Origin: Dyadobacter bucti
GTDB taxonomy: Bacteria; Bacteroidota; Bacteroidia; Cytophagales; Spirosomataceae
Assembly: GCF_005869225.1 (NCBI RefSeq)
Contig: NZ_SWFP01000002.1
Location: 1,178,001 to 1,242,000, forward strand
Reading direction: 5' to 3'
Length of the DNA stretch: 64,000 nt
Part shown: positions 24,971 through 35,422 of the stretch, one piece after another
How the letters are laid out: each line of letters starts with the position of its first letter
How positions within the stretch are numbered: the first letter of the stretch is position 1
Translations under genes and position numbers: made by a program
Notes under the pieces: model-generated
The model's database searches: none
What the model saw: the letters and a program-made list of their open reading frames with translations, nothing else
Told to the model about the DNA's origin: nothing

Positions 24971-27900
24971 ATGCTCATGAATAAGAGATTTTTACTTCCT
25001 ATTTACCTGACATTGCTTTTTTGCTTTGGCAACATCATAATTGTCAGGGCACAAACTACGCAGGCATCGATTTCCGGAACCGTAACCGATGACCAAAACG
25101 CGGAACTGGCCGACGCAACGGTCCAGGTCAAGAACGAATCGACAGGCTTTACAACCGGGAGTGTTACCAACGCAAAAGGCGAATATGCATTCAAAGAGCT
25201 CCCGCTGGGCGGCCCGTATACGGTTACAGCCTCTTACGTAGGTTTCGGAGAACAGAAACTCACGGGCTATCTGCTTCACCAGGGCGATGCGATCAAGGTT
25301 AAAATGAAAATGAAAGAAGCCGGCCAGACACTCGAAGTAGTAAGTGTTGTAGCGTCGGGTATCAAGAACAAAATAGAAAACCTGGGTGCTTCCACAGCCA
25401 TTTCGGCCCGGGACATCACCCGTCTGCCTGTAAACGGACGGAACTTTACGTCATTGATGGACCTTTCACCGTTGAGCCGGGGAGGCAACATTTCCGGTCA
25501 GCTGGGCTCTTCAACAGGTTACACCATCGACGGGATGAATGCAAAAAACCCTACTTCCGCCGGTGCCACGACAAGCCGGAGCGGCGCTCCCTACTCAATT
25601 TCCATCGAGGCTGTACGCGAGTTTCAGGTGGTAACAAACCAGTACGACGTCACTTACGGGCGCAGTGGCGGCGGTACGATCAGTGCGGTAACGAAATCGG
25701 GTACCAACCAGCTCAGCGGCAGCGCATTTAACTACACGCGCCGACTGGTTATCGAGCCCGTATGATATTCGCGGCAATAAGATCAATAACAAATTCGCTA
25801 CCAACCAGTTCGGCTTTTCTCTGGGCGGTCCGATACTGAAAGACAAGCTGCATTTCTTCGTAGCATGGGACCATCAGCAGGACAGCCGCCCATTGATCAT
25901 CGCCGACATTCTCAGCCCGGTTGACGAAAACCGTTTCAATGTAACCCGCACTACGCTCGATAGGTTTGTAGAGATCGGCCGCAGCAAATACGGCATGGAT
26001 AATACGCCGCAGTTTGGAACATTCGACAAAAAACGTGGTTCGGACGCGGCATTTCTCCGTCTCGACTGGCAATTGAACAACAGGAACCTTCTGACGATCC
26101 GAAACAACTACACCAACGACCGCAACAAGCTGGGCCTGGCGGACAACACGACGATCAACGCCTACGAGTCTTACGGAAACGACTTTAACCAGGATAACAG
26201 CCTGCTCGCATCGCTCCGTTCGACACTCAATTCGAAAGTTACCAACGAGCTGAAAGTGCAGCATTTGTTTGTCAAACAAAAAAGTGCCCCCGGCGACCAG
26301 CTGCCTTCTGCCAACATCCCGAGGGCGATCGTGGAGAACGTCAACTCTGTATTGAGCGACGGCAACTCACGTTCTACCAATATTCAGATGGGAGGCCACC
26401 GTTTCGCGCAGGAGCGTTTTACCAACAATGTGCTTCAATTGGTTGATAACCTGTATTATAACACCGACAAGGTAGAATATACTTTCGGTGCGGACATCAT
26501 GATGACCCGTTCGCATTCGACTTACGGATCGGAAGTAAACGGTCGTTTCCACTACAATGTGGACGCTGCTGCAGGTAAAACTGCCCTCGACCAGTTCAAT
26601 GAACTGAAACCTTACCGCTACTACCGCGAAGTGCCTCTGATGGACGACTGGTCGGTAAAAGGGACGATCTGGAACGCAGGCATTTATGGTCAGCTGAAAA
26701 CTACACTGGCAACCGGTCTGGATGTCGTTGCCGGCCTGCGCCTCGATTACGCGCATTATCCTAGCTCTCCTCTGAACCAGACTCTGTACGACGCATTGCA
26801 AATCCGCACCGACAACAAGATCAAGTCATTCGTAGTGCAGCCCCGTGTTCAGTTCACCTGGGATGTGAATGACAAGCACACCGACATTTTCCGTCTCGGC
26901 GGTGGTGTGTTTGCGTCAGACATCAACAACTATATAGTGATCAACAACCTTACATTTGACGGAAAGCACCTTGCTACCGTCGATGTACGAAGCCCGAACA
27001 TCCCTGCCCCGGACTTTGCAGCATACCGCGCCAACTACAACAGCATTCCGACGCTGGCTCAATTCCAAGTGCCGACGATCAACACCAACGGTTCAGATGC
27101 GCGCGTGCCTATTATGTACAAGGCCAACATTTCCTACAACAAATACCTGACCGACAAACTGAAAGTAGGCGTCGCAGGTTACATGACCCTGGGGCGCAAC
27201 AATTATATGTATGTGGACAGGAACATGGTTGACCAGCCGTTCTTCCGACTGGCAAATGAGGGCAACCGCGGCGTTTTCGTGCCGGGAGGCGACGATATGC
27301 CAACGAATGGTGCGGGTGACTGGCTGAAAGGACGGAAAGCCACACAATTCGGTCGCGTACTGGAATTGAACAGTGAAGGCAAGGTCAACTCTTTCTCTTT
27401 TGTGGCTGACGTGAAGTACCAATACTTCCGCGACGGAGAGATCACTTTGAGCTATACTTACAACGATGTGAAGGATAATACGTCATTCAACGGTAACGTG
27501 GCCAACAGTGCAACGCTTTCCCTGCCCGTCAGAGACGATCCTCGTAACCTGAGCCTGATGTCGTATTCCGACAACCAATTCCGTAACAAAGTAGTATTCT
27601 ATGGATCGGCACCAAGCTTCTGGGGCATCAGCGTGGGGGTTCGCTACTCGGGGATCGGTGGAACACGTTACACCCTGCTCTCAGGCGGTAACACGAATGG
27701 CGATTTCGTAGCCGGACAGAACGACCTCGCGTTCGTCTTCGACAGAAACGACCCGAACGTACCTGAAAACGTAAGAAAAGGTCTTCAGGCTATCTTAGAC
27801 AACCCGGATGCAAGTCAAAGCATTAAAGATTACATCACGAAGAACTCAGGCAAGATCGCTGAAAGAAACGGGGGTACCAATGCTTTCTACGGCGTATTCG

Positions 27901-28187
27901 ACATTCGCGCATCAAAACGCATCAGGATCGCCGGTACGCACGCCATTGAGGTCTCCGCCGACATTTTCAACTTTGCCAACTTCTTAAACAAGGAATGGGG
28001 CCGCAACAAGTCGCTCGGTACACAAGCGCTCTACGCATTGGGTATCCCTGCCGCAAACGGACAAGCTGCGGTACCTGCGTTCGACAGAACAAAGAACGAG
28101 TTTGTATACCGTGTGAACACAGCTGGTGTGGTTACACCTTCGGGTAACCCTTACCAGGTACAGATCGGGCTGAGGTACAGCTTCTAA
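24971..28187 (+). pseudogene. TonB-dependent receptor (Oar-like), split by a 2-base deletion
   Basis: The first frame (24971-25765) gives a signal peptide, a carboxypeptidase-regulatory domain (about 33-115, SISGTVTDDQNAELADATVQ) and a plug (PVNGRNFTSLMDLSP, GYTIDGMNAKNP), then breaks at SAFNYTRR. At 25735-25750 the run ACGCGCC, read with one more GC dinucleotide, restores SAFNYTRADWLSSPYDIRGN and joins without a gap to the large barrel frame, which ends in the aromatic tail VQIGLRYSF at 28187. Corrected length is 1072 residues, normal for Oar-like receptors that carry large peptides or other substrates. As written only a plug fragment would be exported. The neighbouring signalling genes may control it; no SusD partner is present. 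Confidence 0.85.
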
Positions 28188-28214
28188 GCTCCGGCTTATT
28201 TCAATAAAATTATC

Positions 28215-28249
28215 AAAAAATCCCGGCCGTACAGCAGCCGGGATTTTTT
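28215..28249 (+). terminator. terminator after the Oar-like receptor
   Basis: AAAAAATCCCGGC (28215-28227) and GCCGGGATTTTTT (28237-28249) form a 13-base perfect stem with a 9-base loop ending in T6, a textbook intrinsic terminator 28 bases after the stop. Confidence 0.9.
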
Positions 28250-28271
28250 GATTTAGGTCGCCTTCGACAAA

Positions 28272-28365
28272 GCATTTGCGAAATTCTACCGGCAGCGGTC
28301 GAAGCGCAAATGCAAGATATTCATCGAGTTAGGCGTGCCGGAAATTGTTTGCAAATGCAATATTT
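28272..28365. repeat. short inverted and direct repeats in the intergenic gap
   Basis: GCATTTGCG (28272-28280) is inverted as CGCAAATGC (28305-28313), and GCAAATGCAAGATATT (28306-28321) recurs as GCAAATGCAATATTT (28351-28365). The stretch lies between two convergent genes beyond the terminator. It may be a relic of a small repeat element; no coding sequence is present. Confidence 0.4.
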
Positions 28366-28380
28366 CAAGGGCTTTTTAAC

Positions 28381-29070
28381 CTACTTAATAAATACCGAAA
28401 GACCCAGCCGGTATTTAAGGATTTCATTGGAATCAATGATTCCGGAATTGTTATCGAAACGGGTATTGTAAAGCGCATCTAAACCAATATGCCTGCTGAT
28501 GCGAAAATGCAAGCCAAATGCACCGGATAAAGCAAAATTTCGAGAATTGACTGAAGCTTTTACACCGTCCGTGTACTCCTTACCCCATTGAAAATTATAT
28601 CCGGAAGAGAGCTGCACAAATGGTTTCAACCTGAATCTTAAAAGGTAATAGCGGGAATAAATTTCAGGAAGAGCCGAATAGAACTCATATTCAGGAATCG
28701 CAACAGACGCCGGCGTACCTGACTTAAGTGTCTGGGATCCTTTGCCCATCGATAACTGGAGCCCGACCACCAAATGATGAGCCACCAAATAGCCTGCTTG
28801 GGGTGTCAGCGACCAGTTCCTACCAGAATGTTGAAAACCATTGGTACCAGATGTAGAAGCATTCAGGGCCAAAGTGAAGCTGCCTTTTTTCAACTCTTTA
28901 CGGGATGGTCTGTCAGAAAGGTCTGTTGGGGTACTCTTTGCCAAATCTCCCTGTGCATGCAAATGGCCATGTAATACGAGGATAAAAAAGCAAACAATGA
29001 GTGTATAGGCTACCTGTTTCATGGAAAACATTGAATTAGATAAAAATGAAAGTAGGTTTCTTTTTTGCAT
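28381..29070 (-). CDS. outer-membrane beta-barrel protein
   Basis: Up to 229 residues; an export signal (MKQVAYTLIVCFFILVLHG, ending HAQG) starts at the internal ATG at 29022, so the true start may be 29022 or 29031 rather than 29070. After a charged linker the chain alternates hydrophobic and polar residues as in small porin-like barrels: SLTPQAGYLVAHHLVVGLQL, LKPFVQLSSGYNF, GLHFRISRHIGLDALY and a C-terminal YRLGLSVFIK. It is the third gene of a leftward unit after the DUF4249 and TonB genes, 16 bases past the receptor stop. Its function is unknown beyond the likely outer-membrane location. Confidence 0.7.
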   Translation of the reverse strand: MQKRNLLSFLSNSMFSMKQVAYTLIVCFFILVLHGHLHAQGDLAKSTPTDLSDRPSRKELKKGSFTLALNASTSGTNGFQHSGRNWSLTPQAGYLVAHHLVVGLQLSMGKGSQTLKSGTPASVAIPEYEFYSALPEIYSRYYLLRFRLKPFVQLSSGYNFQWGKEYTDGVKASVNSRNFALSGAFGLHFRISRHIGLDALYNTRFDNNSGIIDSNEILKYRLGLSVFIK

Positions 29071-29086
29071 TTATTAGATCATGTTG

Positions 29087-31420
29087 CTAGAATTTCAATG
29101 TATAGCCTATATAAGGTAACACCGGAAGAAATGAAACCTGCTTTATTCCAATTTCTGTTGGCTTGAAATCACTGTTACTCCGCTGGATCTTCAGATCAAG
29201 ATATAATGGGTTATTTCTGTTATAGGCATTGTACAATCCTATGCTTAGCTCAGCTTTGCGTTTACGGGCGGTGGTTAAAGATCTGACTGCACCAATATCC
29301 AGTCTGTGGAAGCTGGGCATTCTTCCATTATTCCGGTTATTGTATATAAACTTTGGGGCAGAACCATTCCCGGTAAGTACGGCAGCCTCGGGCAATGTGA
29401 CGGTATGTCCCGTTTGATAAACAAAAGTGGTATTGAGGGTCCATTTTTTGCCGATCATATATCCGGCTGTCAGCGACAGATTGTGCCTTCTGTCGTATTT
29501 CATCGGATACCAGCTGTCCTCATTTATTCCTGCAAATTTCCTTTCAGATTTGGACAAGGTGTAAGCAAAAGACCCTTTGAATCTGCCCATATTTTTACCG
29601 ATCATCAATTCCATACCTTTTCCCCGTCCGATACCATTTTTTATAACAATAGCATCCCAGGAATCGGCAAGCAGTCCGGTAAAATTAGTGCCATCAGGAT
29701 AGTCTATGAGGTTTTTCATCCTTTTGGTATATACCTCGAGAGACAACTCCCAGCCTGAGACGGGAAAAGTTTTGTATAATCCTACCGATAATTGATCGGC
29801 CCTTGACGGAGCCACCTTGTCCGTAGAGGGTAGCCATGCGTCATAACCAAATCCAAAGCCGTTGTTGGTAAGCAGATGAAGGTATTGATTCATCACAGAG
29901 TAACCTGCTTTCAGCGACCAGTTGCCCGGAAGGGACCAGTTTATTCCCAGTCGCGGTTCGGGGTTATAGAATGCACGGCCACTGACTTTGTAAAGACTAT
30001 AACGTAAGCCGGTATTAAGCCGGATCTGTGGAGTTAGAGCAATATCCCCGTCAACATAAAACTCCAGCTGATATGCAGGAAGCTGCCCTTCTTTGGTATT
30101 ATCAAACAAACCATTATAGTTGCTTTTTGTAACAAACGGACTGAAGGAATGCCGTGTAGCGTCCAGACCGAATTTTACACTCAACTGATTCGCAGGAAAA
30201 TAATCAAACTGAATTTTACCTCCCCAATCGGTTACACCTGCATTGGTATTGCGATAAAAACTAGATTGTTCATTTACATCTTTATCTTCGACGTTATTAG
30301 TGAATTCACTGGTATATTTCGAATAGAGCAGGGCAAATCTTGCGAAAAGTTTTTGAGAAAAAACCTTGTTGTATCTAACCGTTGCCGTGGTATTGCCCCA
30401 ATTGTTCCCAACGGCTGATTCCGTCTCTTTTCCATTATTGGTATTCCATTCTGCATATTTGAATCGGTCATAGCCATTGTAAATACTGGCATACACCTGA
30501 TCCGTTTTATTGATCTGATAATTAAATTTTGCGTTCAGGTCATAAAAACGATAAACACGGTCCTCTCCTGTGCCGGAGCCGGGCCTCTTGCGTAAACTGA
30601 GCAAGGAAGTAAGCCCCAATGTAGAAACCCTTCCGGAGATGATGAACGAAGCCTTGTTTTTAATAATGGGCCCCTCCAGTGTAAGTTTCTGGTTGAGCAG
30701 GCCCAGTCCGACCTCTCCGCCAAATTTCTGGTTATTCCCATCTTTCATGGTAAGATCGATGACAGATGCAAGTCTTCCGCCGTACCGGGCAGGGAATGCC
30801 CCCTTATAGAGATCCACCGATTTTAAAGAATTTGGATTGAAAACCGAAAAAAATCCGCCCAGATGCATCACATTGTAAACAGGTACTTCATCAAGCAGGA
30901 TCAGGTTTTGGTCCGGAGTTCCACCCCGAATATATAAGCCTGCACTTCCTTCGGTCCCAGTGGAAACACCAGGTGTGAAGCTTAATGCTTTTAAAACATC
31001 GACTTCGCCGAGTAACGCCGGCATCGCTTTAATTCTCTCGATAGGAATTGACAAACTCCCGATTGGAGAACCCAGGACTTTGTTTTCCCTGACATATATC
31101 TCATTCAGGTTATTGGCCTGGGACAATTTTATCTCCAACGGAAAACTAAGCTTTGAAAGGTTTTTCAGGTACACCGGCAGATAACCGACATAGCCGACTT
31201 TGAGATAATGATCCGGTGAGGGCACTTCAATGCTAAAAAAGCCATATGCATTGGTATGCACGCCGGTCCCCGAAATGCTGTCGCCCACAGAAGCCCCGAT
31301 AAGCAATTCTCCGCTCATAGCATCACGTACCGTCCCGCTTATCGTCAGTTTTTGAGAAAAGGTACGCTGCCCGATTAAAGTAAACAACACAGCAAATACA
31401 AAGGTCCATGGCTGGGTCAT
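29087..31420 (-). CDS. TonB-dependent receptor paired with DUF4249
   Basis: A 777-residue receptor: signal peptide ending at RTFSQ, carboxypeptidase-regulatory domain (about 25-105, LTISGTVRDAMSGELLIGAS), plug (about 120-225, with LYIRGGTPDQNLILLDEVP and FPARYGGRLASVIDL), and a barrel finishing in VLPYIGYTLKF. The start overlaps the DUF4249 stop by four bases (ATGA), so the two are translationally coupled. DUF4249-TonB pairs recur in Bacteroidota and are presumed to import an unidentified nutrient, the DUF4249 lipoprotein playing a SusD-like helper part. Confidence 0.9.
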   Translation of the reverse strand: MTQPWTFVFAVLFTLIGQRTFSQKLTISGTVRDAMSGELLIGASVGDSISGTGVHTNAYGFFSIEVPSPDHYLKVGYVGYLPVYLKNLSKLSFPLEIKLSQANNLNEIYVRENKVLGSPIGSLSIPIERIKAMPALLGEVDVLKALSFTPGVSTGTEGSAGLYIRGGTPDQNLILLDEVPVYNVMHLGGFFSVFNPNSLKSVDLYKGAFPARYGGRLASVIDLTMKDGNNQKFGGEVGLGLLNQKLTLEGPIIKNKASFIISGRVSTLGLTSLLSLRKRPGSGTGEDRVYRFYDLNAKFNYQINKTDQVYASIYNGYDRFKYAEWNTNNGKETESAVGNNWGNTTATVRYNKVFSQKLFARFALLYSKYTSEFTNNVEDKDVNEQSSFYRNTNAGVTDWGGKIQFDYFPANQLSVKFGLDATRHSFSPFVTKSNYNGLFDNTKEGQLPAYQLEFYVDGDIALTPQIRLNTGLRYSLYKVSGRAFYNPEPRLGINWSLPGNWSLKAGYSVMNQYLHLLTNNGFGFGYDAWLPSTDKVAPSRADQLSVGLYKTFPVSGWELSLEVYTKRMKNLIDYPDGTNFTGLLADSWDAIVIKNGIGRGKGMELMIGKNMGRFKGSFAYTLSKSERKFAGINEDSWYPMKYDRRHNLSLTAGYMIGKKWTLNTTFVYQTGHTVTLPEAAVLTGNGSAPKFIYNNRNNGRMPSFHRLDIGAVRSLTTARKRKAELSIGLYNAYNRNNPLYLDLKIQRSNSDFKPTEIGIKQVSFLPVLPYIGYTLKF

Positions 31421-32361
31421 GGCAGGTCTATGGTCTTTTCGTTGGAGGCAAAAATAAGTCCGTAGCCATTTTTGACATTGGTCAATGCCTTCTGCGGAGG
31501 AAGTACCAGATGATCAACACCCTCAGGTTGCTTACTTTCTATTTTCGAATGCTCAAAAAAATCTTTCGAAATGACGCCAACGCGTGCAGTTACTTTCAAG
31601 GCGCGGTTAGTATAGTTGTAACCGGATCCAATTTCCACATAAAACTTCAGTGGAATGGCAGGTGCAGGCAAACATTGATTCGACATTAAAAAAACACGGC
31701 TTTGAGGATAAATATAGGCCTTTACAATGTTATTGTATTTGGGTTTCTCTACTTCTATTCCCCAGGTATGGCAATCCTCTTCGCTGGCAGGTATATTGTC
31801 CGCCGAAGCATAGGGATAGCTGGAAATTGTATCGTTCGCGTAGTAACTTGTCAGTTTGATGCTAAAGTGCCGGTCCATCAGGGCGTCCTCTTTTGTGAAA
31901 TATAAACTGATCAGATCTTGTGGGGTTTGATGATTCATTTGACCAACAACATCACGTGTTCTTATCGCAGTCATACCAGGTAATTCCAAAGGGACGGTGA
32001 CAGGAGCCGACTCGGCAGTGGGTAAAGAAGGTGCCGATACCTGCACGAAATAAGCTGCACCCGCCTGTATCAGGCTGTCGGATGTATAAAACCCTGCCTC
32101 TTTCCCGGAATGCAGAAGCGTTAAATATGCTTTCCCGTTTTTATACAACACAACGGTAGCATTGTTAACGGTGACATCGGCCGGAATTTTTCCGACAGGG
32201 TTAAAGGTTTTTGTCACTTGTATTCTGACCGGGGAATTTGCCTGAAGTTTGCCCCATAAGACGAGCTTGTCACCGGAATAAGGGATTTTCATATCCAGCT
32301 CCTGTTCTTTACAACCGACGAGAAACATAATTATCAGAAAAAGAAGGTATTTCATCGTCAT
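31417..32361 (-). CDS. DUF4249 lipoprotein
   Basis: A 314-residue lipoprotein (lipobox MFLVGC) with the DUF4249 pattern: a beta-sandwich start (DKLVLWGKLQANSPVRIQVT), NNATVVLYKNGKAYLTL near 75, and a C-terminal half with FYVEIGSGYNYTNRALKVTA. The family is found next to TonB receptors and is likely surface exposed or periplasmic, helping substrate capture; the ligand is unknown. It heads the three-gene leftward unit 31417-28381. Confidence 0.85.
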   Translation of the reverse strand: MTMKYLLFLIIMFLVGCKEQELDMKIPYSGDKLVLWGKLQANSPVRIQVTKTFNPVGKIPADVTVNNATVVLYKNGKAYLTLLHSGKEAGFYTSDSLIQAGAAYFVQVSAPSLPTAESAPVTVPLELPGMTAIRTRDVVGQMNHQTPQDLISLYFTKEDALMDRHFSIKLTSYYANDTISSYPYASADNIPASEEDCHTWGIEVEKPKYNNIVKAYIYPQSRVFLMSNQCLPAPAIPLKFYVEIGSGYNYTNRALKVTARVGVISKDFFEHSKIESKQPEGVDHLVLPPQKALTNVKNGYGLIFASNEKTIDLP

Positions 32362-32534
32362 AGTCAGAGATACTTAAAGCAAGAGCCATATACATGTTGA
32401 AAATATGCTTGTATATAGCGTTGGCTTCCTTTCACATACTTACATACTCAGTAACCTGAGAATGTAAATAACAAAAATGGTTAGTCAGGAGAAAAGACGA
32501 GTTCTACAATTTACTACTGGTGACTTGATATTTC

Positions 32535-34127
32535 CTATTCCTGATCCAAACGGTTCAGCAGATAATCTACCGAATTGAACATGATGTTTTTGAAGCTCTC
32601 AATTTCCCAGTCGCCCCAATGTCCGAGAGAGGTATAGACAGCCTTTCCGTACTTATTTTTATTTACCCAAAATACAGGCTCCGCCGGCTGGCCGGAAATT
32701 GTCCCCAGAAGAAGGACTTGTGCATTTTCGGATCTTAGCGGGCGGTTTTTATAAAGCCAGTTCGGGCTGGTAAAACCCTTGGGATTAACACCTTTCAGAA
32801 GCATGCTTTTTTCCATTCCGGGCACCGGGACAACCACTGTACCTTGTCCGACGTGGCCATGATGCCCCTGGTAATTCCCGCCCAGGACCTCCTTGTCAAA
32901 TTCCGGCCAGCCGGCCAGGGAAGTTTCGCCGGGGGCAATTCCCTTTGGATCGAAGGCATGGCTGGCTGTTCTGATGCCCAGAACCGGTTTTCCGCTCTCC
33001 ACATACTGTTTGAGAGCCGCCATTTTCTCAGGCTCCAACGCCCTGCGACGGGCAAAAACCACTGCGAGGTCAGCGTCCTCCAATATCTGAAGATTTTCGA
33101 TGTTGTGCGCACCCTCCATAACCGGTTCCCCGACGGCGAATTCGCAGTTTACATTCTTTTTCAGCAAAAGTTCATGGGCAAATTCAGGAAGACGCTGGTC
33201 GGCCCGGTATTCCCCTTCGGCCATGATAAAAGCCACTACAGGTCTTTTATCGTCACCAAACCGGAACTGTTTCTTGAGGGTAAGATCGGAGGAAACCATC
33301 GTTGGGCAGACATATTTTTCGATGTATTCGCTCATCAGGCTGTTACCGGTAAAATGCGACACCCGGGGTTCGGAAGCCGGGTCGTACATCGTATCGGTCA
33401 TGTCGCGCATTAGGACCACATTCATGCCAAGCCGTTTCATGTTCCTCAGTCCAAAGCTTCGCCCGATCACGCACATGTTGGTATGCACGCCGGTGAGGAT
33501 AACATTTTTTATACCTTTTCTGACAAACAAACTCCCGATCTCAATGCCCGAATCGGAAATAGAGTCACCTTCCGAAATCCCGATCGTACTGATTTGCCTG
33601 GTCCAGACCTCTTCATTTTCACGTGCGTCTCCCGGTGAAGGTGTACAGCCGCCATTGGAGATTTCAAACGGCCATTTTGCCGCCGATTCGCTTTCCAGGA
33701 AAACCTCGCTGATCTTTTTCGCGACATTCTTATCCTTGTGTTTTTGGGCAAGCTTCCGTCCCGGATGATTTTCGTAAAATTTCATGGTGCTGCTGGGAGC
33801 ATGTACAATCAGCATTCCCTTGTCACGGGCGATCTTGACGACAGCGTCCAAACGCGGTGCCATTTCCGCCACGCGGTTGGTGGCCTCGATACACCAGTGC
33901 CGGTCCCACATGTCGCATATAATAATAGCCGTTTCCGCAGCTTTCCACTCCTCTTTGCTGTTGAGCAGCACCCACGCCCCCTTGTCCAGGTCCGATTCCA
34001 CCCTTTTCTGGAGCGAAACGCTTACTTTGCCGTCCCCTACCTGGGCTGCAGCATATTCAAGGTTTAAAACCAGCAGCACCATGGTTACTACAGGTATCGT
34101 CAACATTCGAATGACAGGTTTTCTCAT
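32535..34127 (-). CDS. exported isochorismatase-like hydrolase fused to a ThuA-like domain
   Basis: A 530-residue protein with a signal peptide (ending EYAAAQ). The N-terminal half (about 60-285) is a cysteine hydrolase of the isochorismatase family: the nucleophile region VILTGVHTNMCVIGRSFG carries the family cysteine, and IICDMWDRHWC carries the catalytic aspartate. The C-terminal half (about 300-525) is ThuA-like: PVVAFIMAEGEYRADQRLPE, VLGIRTASHAFDPKG and YTSLGHWGDWEIESFKN. ThuA domains occur in trehalose-utilisation and related sugar-oxidising proteins. The fusion occurs in Bacteroidota and Planctomycetota secreted proteins; the substrate is unknown. It is a single-gene unit. Confidence 0.8.
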   Translation of the reverse strand: MRKPVIRMLTIPVVTMVLLVLNLEYAAAQVGDGKVSVSLQKRVESDLDKGAWVLLNSKEEWKAAETAIIICDMWDRHWCIEATNRVAEMAPRLDAVVKIARDKGMLIVHAPSSTMKFYENHPGRKLAQKHKDKNVAKKISEVFLESESAAKWPFEISNGGCTPSPGDARENEEVWTRQISTIGISEGDSISDSGIEIGSLFVRKGIKNVILTGVHTNMCVIGRSFGLRNMKRLGMNVVLMRDMTDTMYDPASEPRVSHFTGNSLMSEYIEKYVCPTMVSSDLTLKKQFRFGDDKRPVVAFIMAEGEYRADQRLPEFAHELLLKKNVNCEFAVGEPVMEGAHNIENLQILEDADLAVVFARRRALEPEKMAALKQYVESGKPVLGIRTASHAFDPKGIAPGETSLAGWPEFDKEVLGGNYQGHHGHVGQGTVVVPVPGMEKSMLLKGVNPKGFTSPNWLYKNRPLRSENAQVLLLGTISGQPAEPVFWVNKNKYGKAVYTSLGHWGDWEIESFKNIMFNSVDYLLNRLDQE

Positions 34128-34285
34128 AAGGTAAAGCAGTTGGAAAGCGGCGTATCGTCAGGAATTTGAACAACATGTGAACAGACCCATAATTTCCATA
34201 CTTTCAACCTATTATCATTGAAAATATGGAAATTTTATCGATTCAGTCTGGGTTTCCGACACAAAATGCCAGCGATCGCAGATAT

Positions 34286-35422
34286 CTACCCGTAAGTTTC
34301 CCGAAAAAGACGATCAGAAAGATGAGCAATCCATTTTCCGACCGCCAGCAAGACCTGTTTCGGATGGGGATAGGGTACTTTGCCTTGATAAAGTTTCCCG
34401 TTTACATAGCCGATAATCGTGTTGGAACTTTTTAATCCCGCAGGGACCGAAAAGGGGAGTATCTGATGCGGACTTTGCCAGGGAGTGTGCTGAGGATTGG
34501 TTTGGGCGTACAAAACCACCGCCGGTGTTTGCCTGGCGGCTGCAATATGAATGGTCGCGGTATTAACCGAAACCACACAGCTGGCATGATCGATCAGGCA
34601 AATGAATTCTCCGATACTGAAGTTACCGGCTACTGCCAATGCGCCCTGCCCGATCCCGTCTGCGATGCGTCCGGCAAGGTCACTTTCGCTCGTCGAACCT
34701 GTTACCAGCAACGGCAATCGGTATTTTTGAGCAAGCAGTTTGCCGGCGGCGATCCAGAGATCAGCAGGGTACTCCCGCTTTACCTCCGAAACACCGGGAT
34801 GCAGGATGATGTACGGAGTACGCGGATCGACACCGAGCCGACCGAGCTCGTCCTGAACATTTTCCTGGTCACCATCTTTGATCCGAAGCTTTAACCGCTC
34901 GTCGGCTGGACGCGCGCCCAGACTGAAAACGAGGTCGAGATCGCGACGAACCTGGTGCAAAATATGGTCATAGGGTTCCCTGTCCGGTATCCAGCGGTTG
35001 ATCAGATCGTACGGGTTTTCCCGCGCGTAGGCAACGCGTACTGGCACACCTGCCATTGAAAGCAACATTGCCGCCGGTAACGAACTCTGGCTGTAAACAG
35101 TAAAGATGACCGCCGCCTCAAAATTCCTGCTTCTGATATCTTCCACCAGAGACATCAATGCCCCGGCACTTTCCCCGCTTGTCCTGACCCACGGTAAATC
35201 TGCAACGATAACATCATCAACGCATTCCAAATAGGGCGCTATCAGCGAACCAGCACTCGAGGTAAGCAAAGTGATCCGGCAGCCAAACGTCTCTTTCAAC
35301 GCCCTGAACGCGGGTGAGGACATGATGACATCACCCATATTATCGGCTCTGACACACAATATATTGGAGTAATGTTCAGCTATCACGGGCCAGGGTTCGG
35401 GAAGTAATGTAGTCGGTTGCAT
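34286..35422 (-). CDS. glycosyltransferase family 9 (heptosyltransferase-like)
   Basis: A 378-residue GT9-type enzyme. I start at ATG 35422 (MQPTTLLPEPW); the 23 codons upstream in frame lie inside the phosphatase gene and are unlike the family. The family motif ILCVRADNMGDVIMSSPA opens the N-terminal domain; LHPGVSEVKREYPADLW (about 235) and VVSNTATIHIAAA-like text (VSVNTATIHIAAARQTP, about 300) mark the nucleotide-sugar domain. GT9 enzymes transfer ADP-heptose or related sugars in the cytoplasm. It is the last gene of the leftward arm of the glycan cluster and overlaps the phosphatase gene by 47 bases, so coupling is tight. Confidence 0.85.
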   Translation of the reverse strand: MQPTTLLPEPWPVIAEHYSNILCVRADNMGDVIMSSPAFRALKETFGCRITLLTSSAGSLIAPYLECVDDVIVADLPWVRTSGESAGALMSLVEDIRSRNFEAAVIFTVYSQSSLPAAMLLSMAGVPVRVAYARENPYDLINRWIPDREPYDHILHQVRRDLDLVFSLGARPADERLKLRIKDGDQENVQDELGRLGVDPRTPYIILHPGVSEVKREYPADLWIAAGKLLAQKYRLPLLVTGSTSESDLAGRIADGIGQGALAVAGNFSIGEFICLIDHASCVVSVNTATIHIAAARQTPAVVLYAQTNPQHTPWQSPHQILPFSVPAGLKSSNTIIGYVNGKLYQGKVPYPHPKQVLLAVGKWIAHLSDRLFRETYG

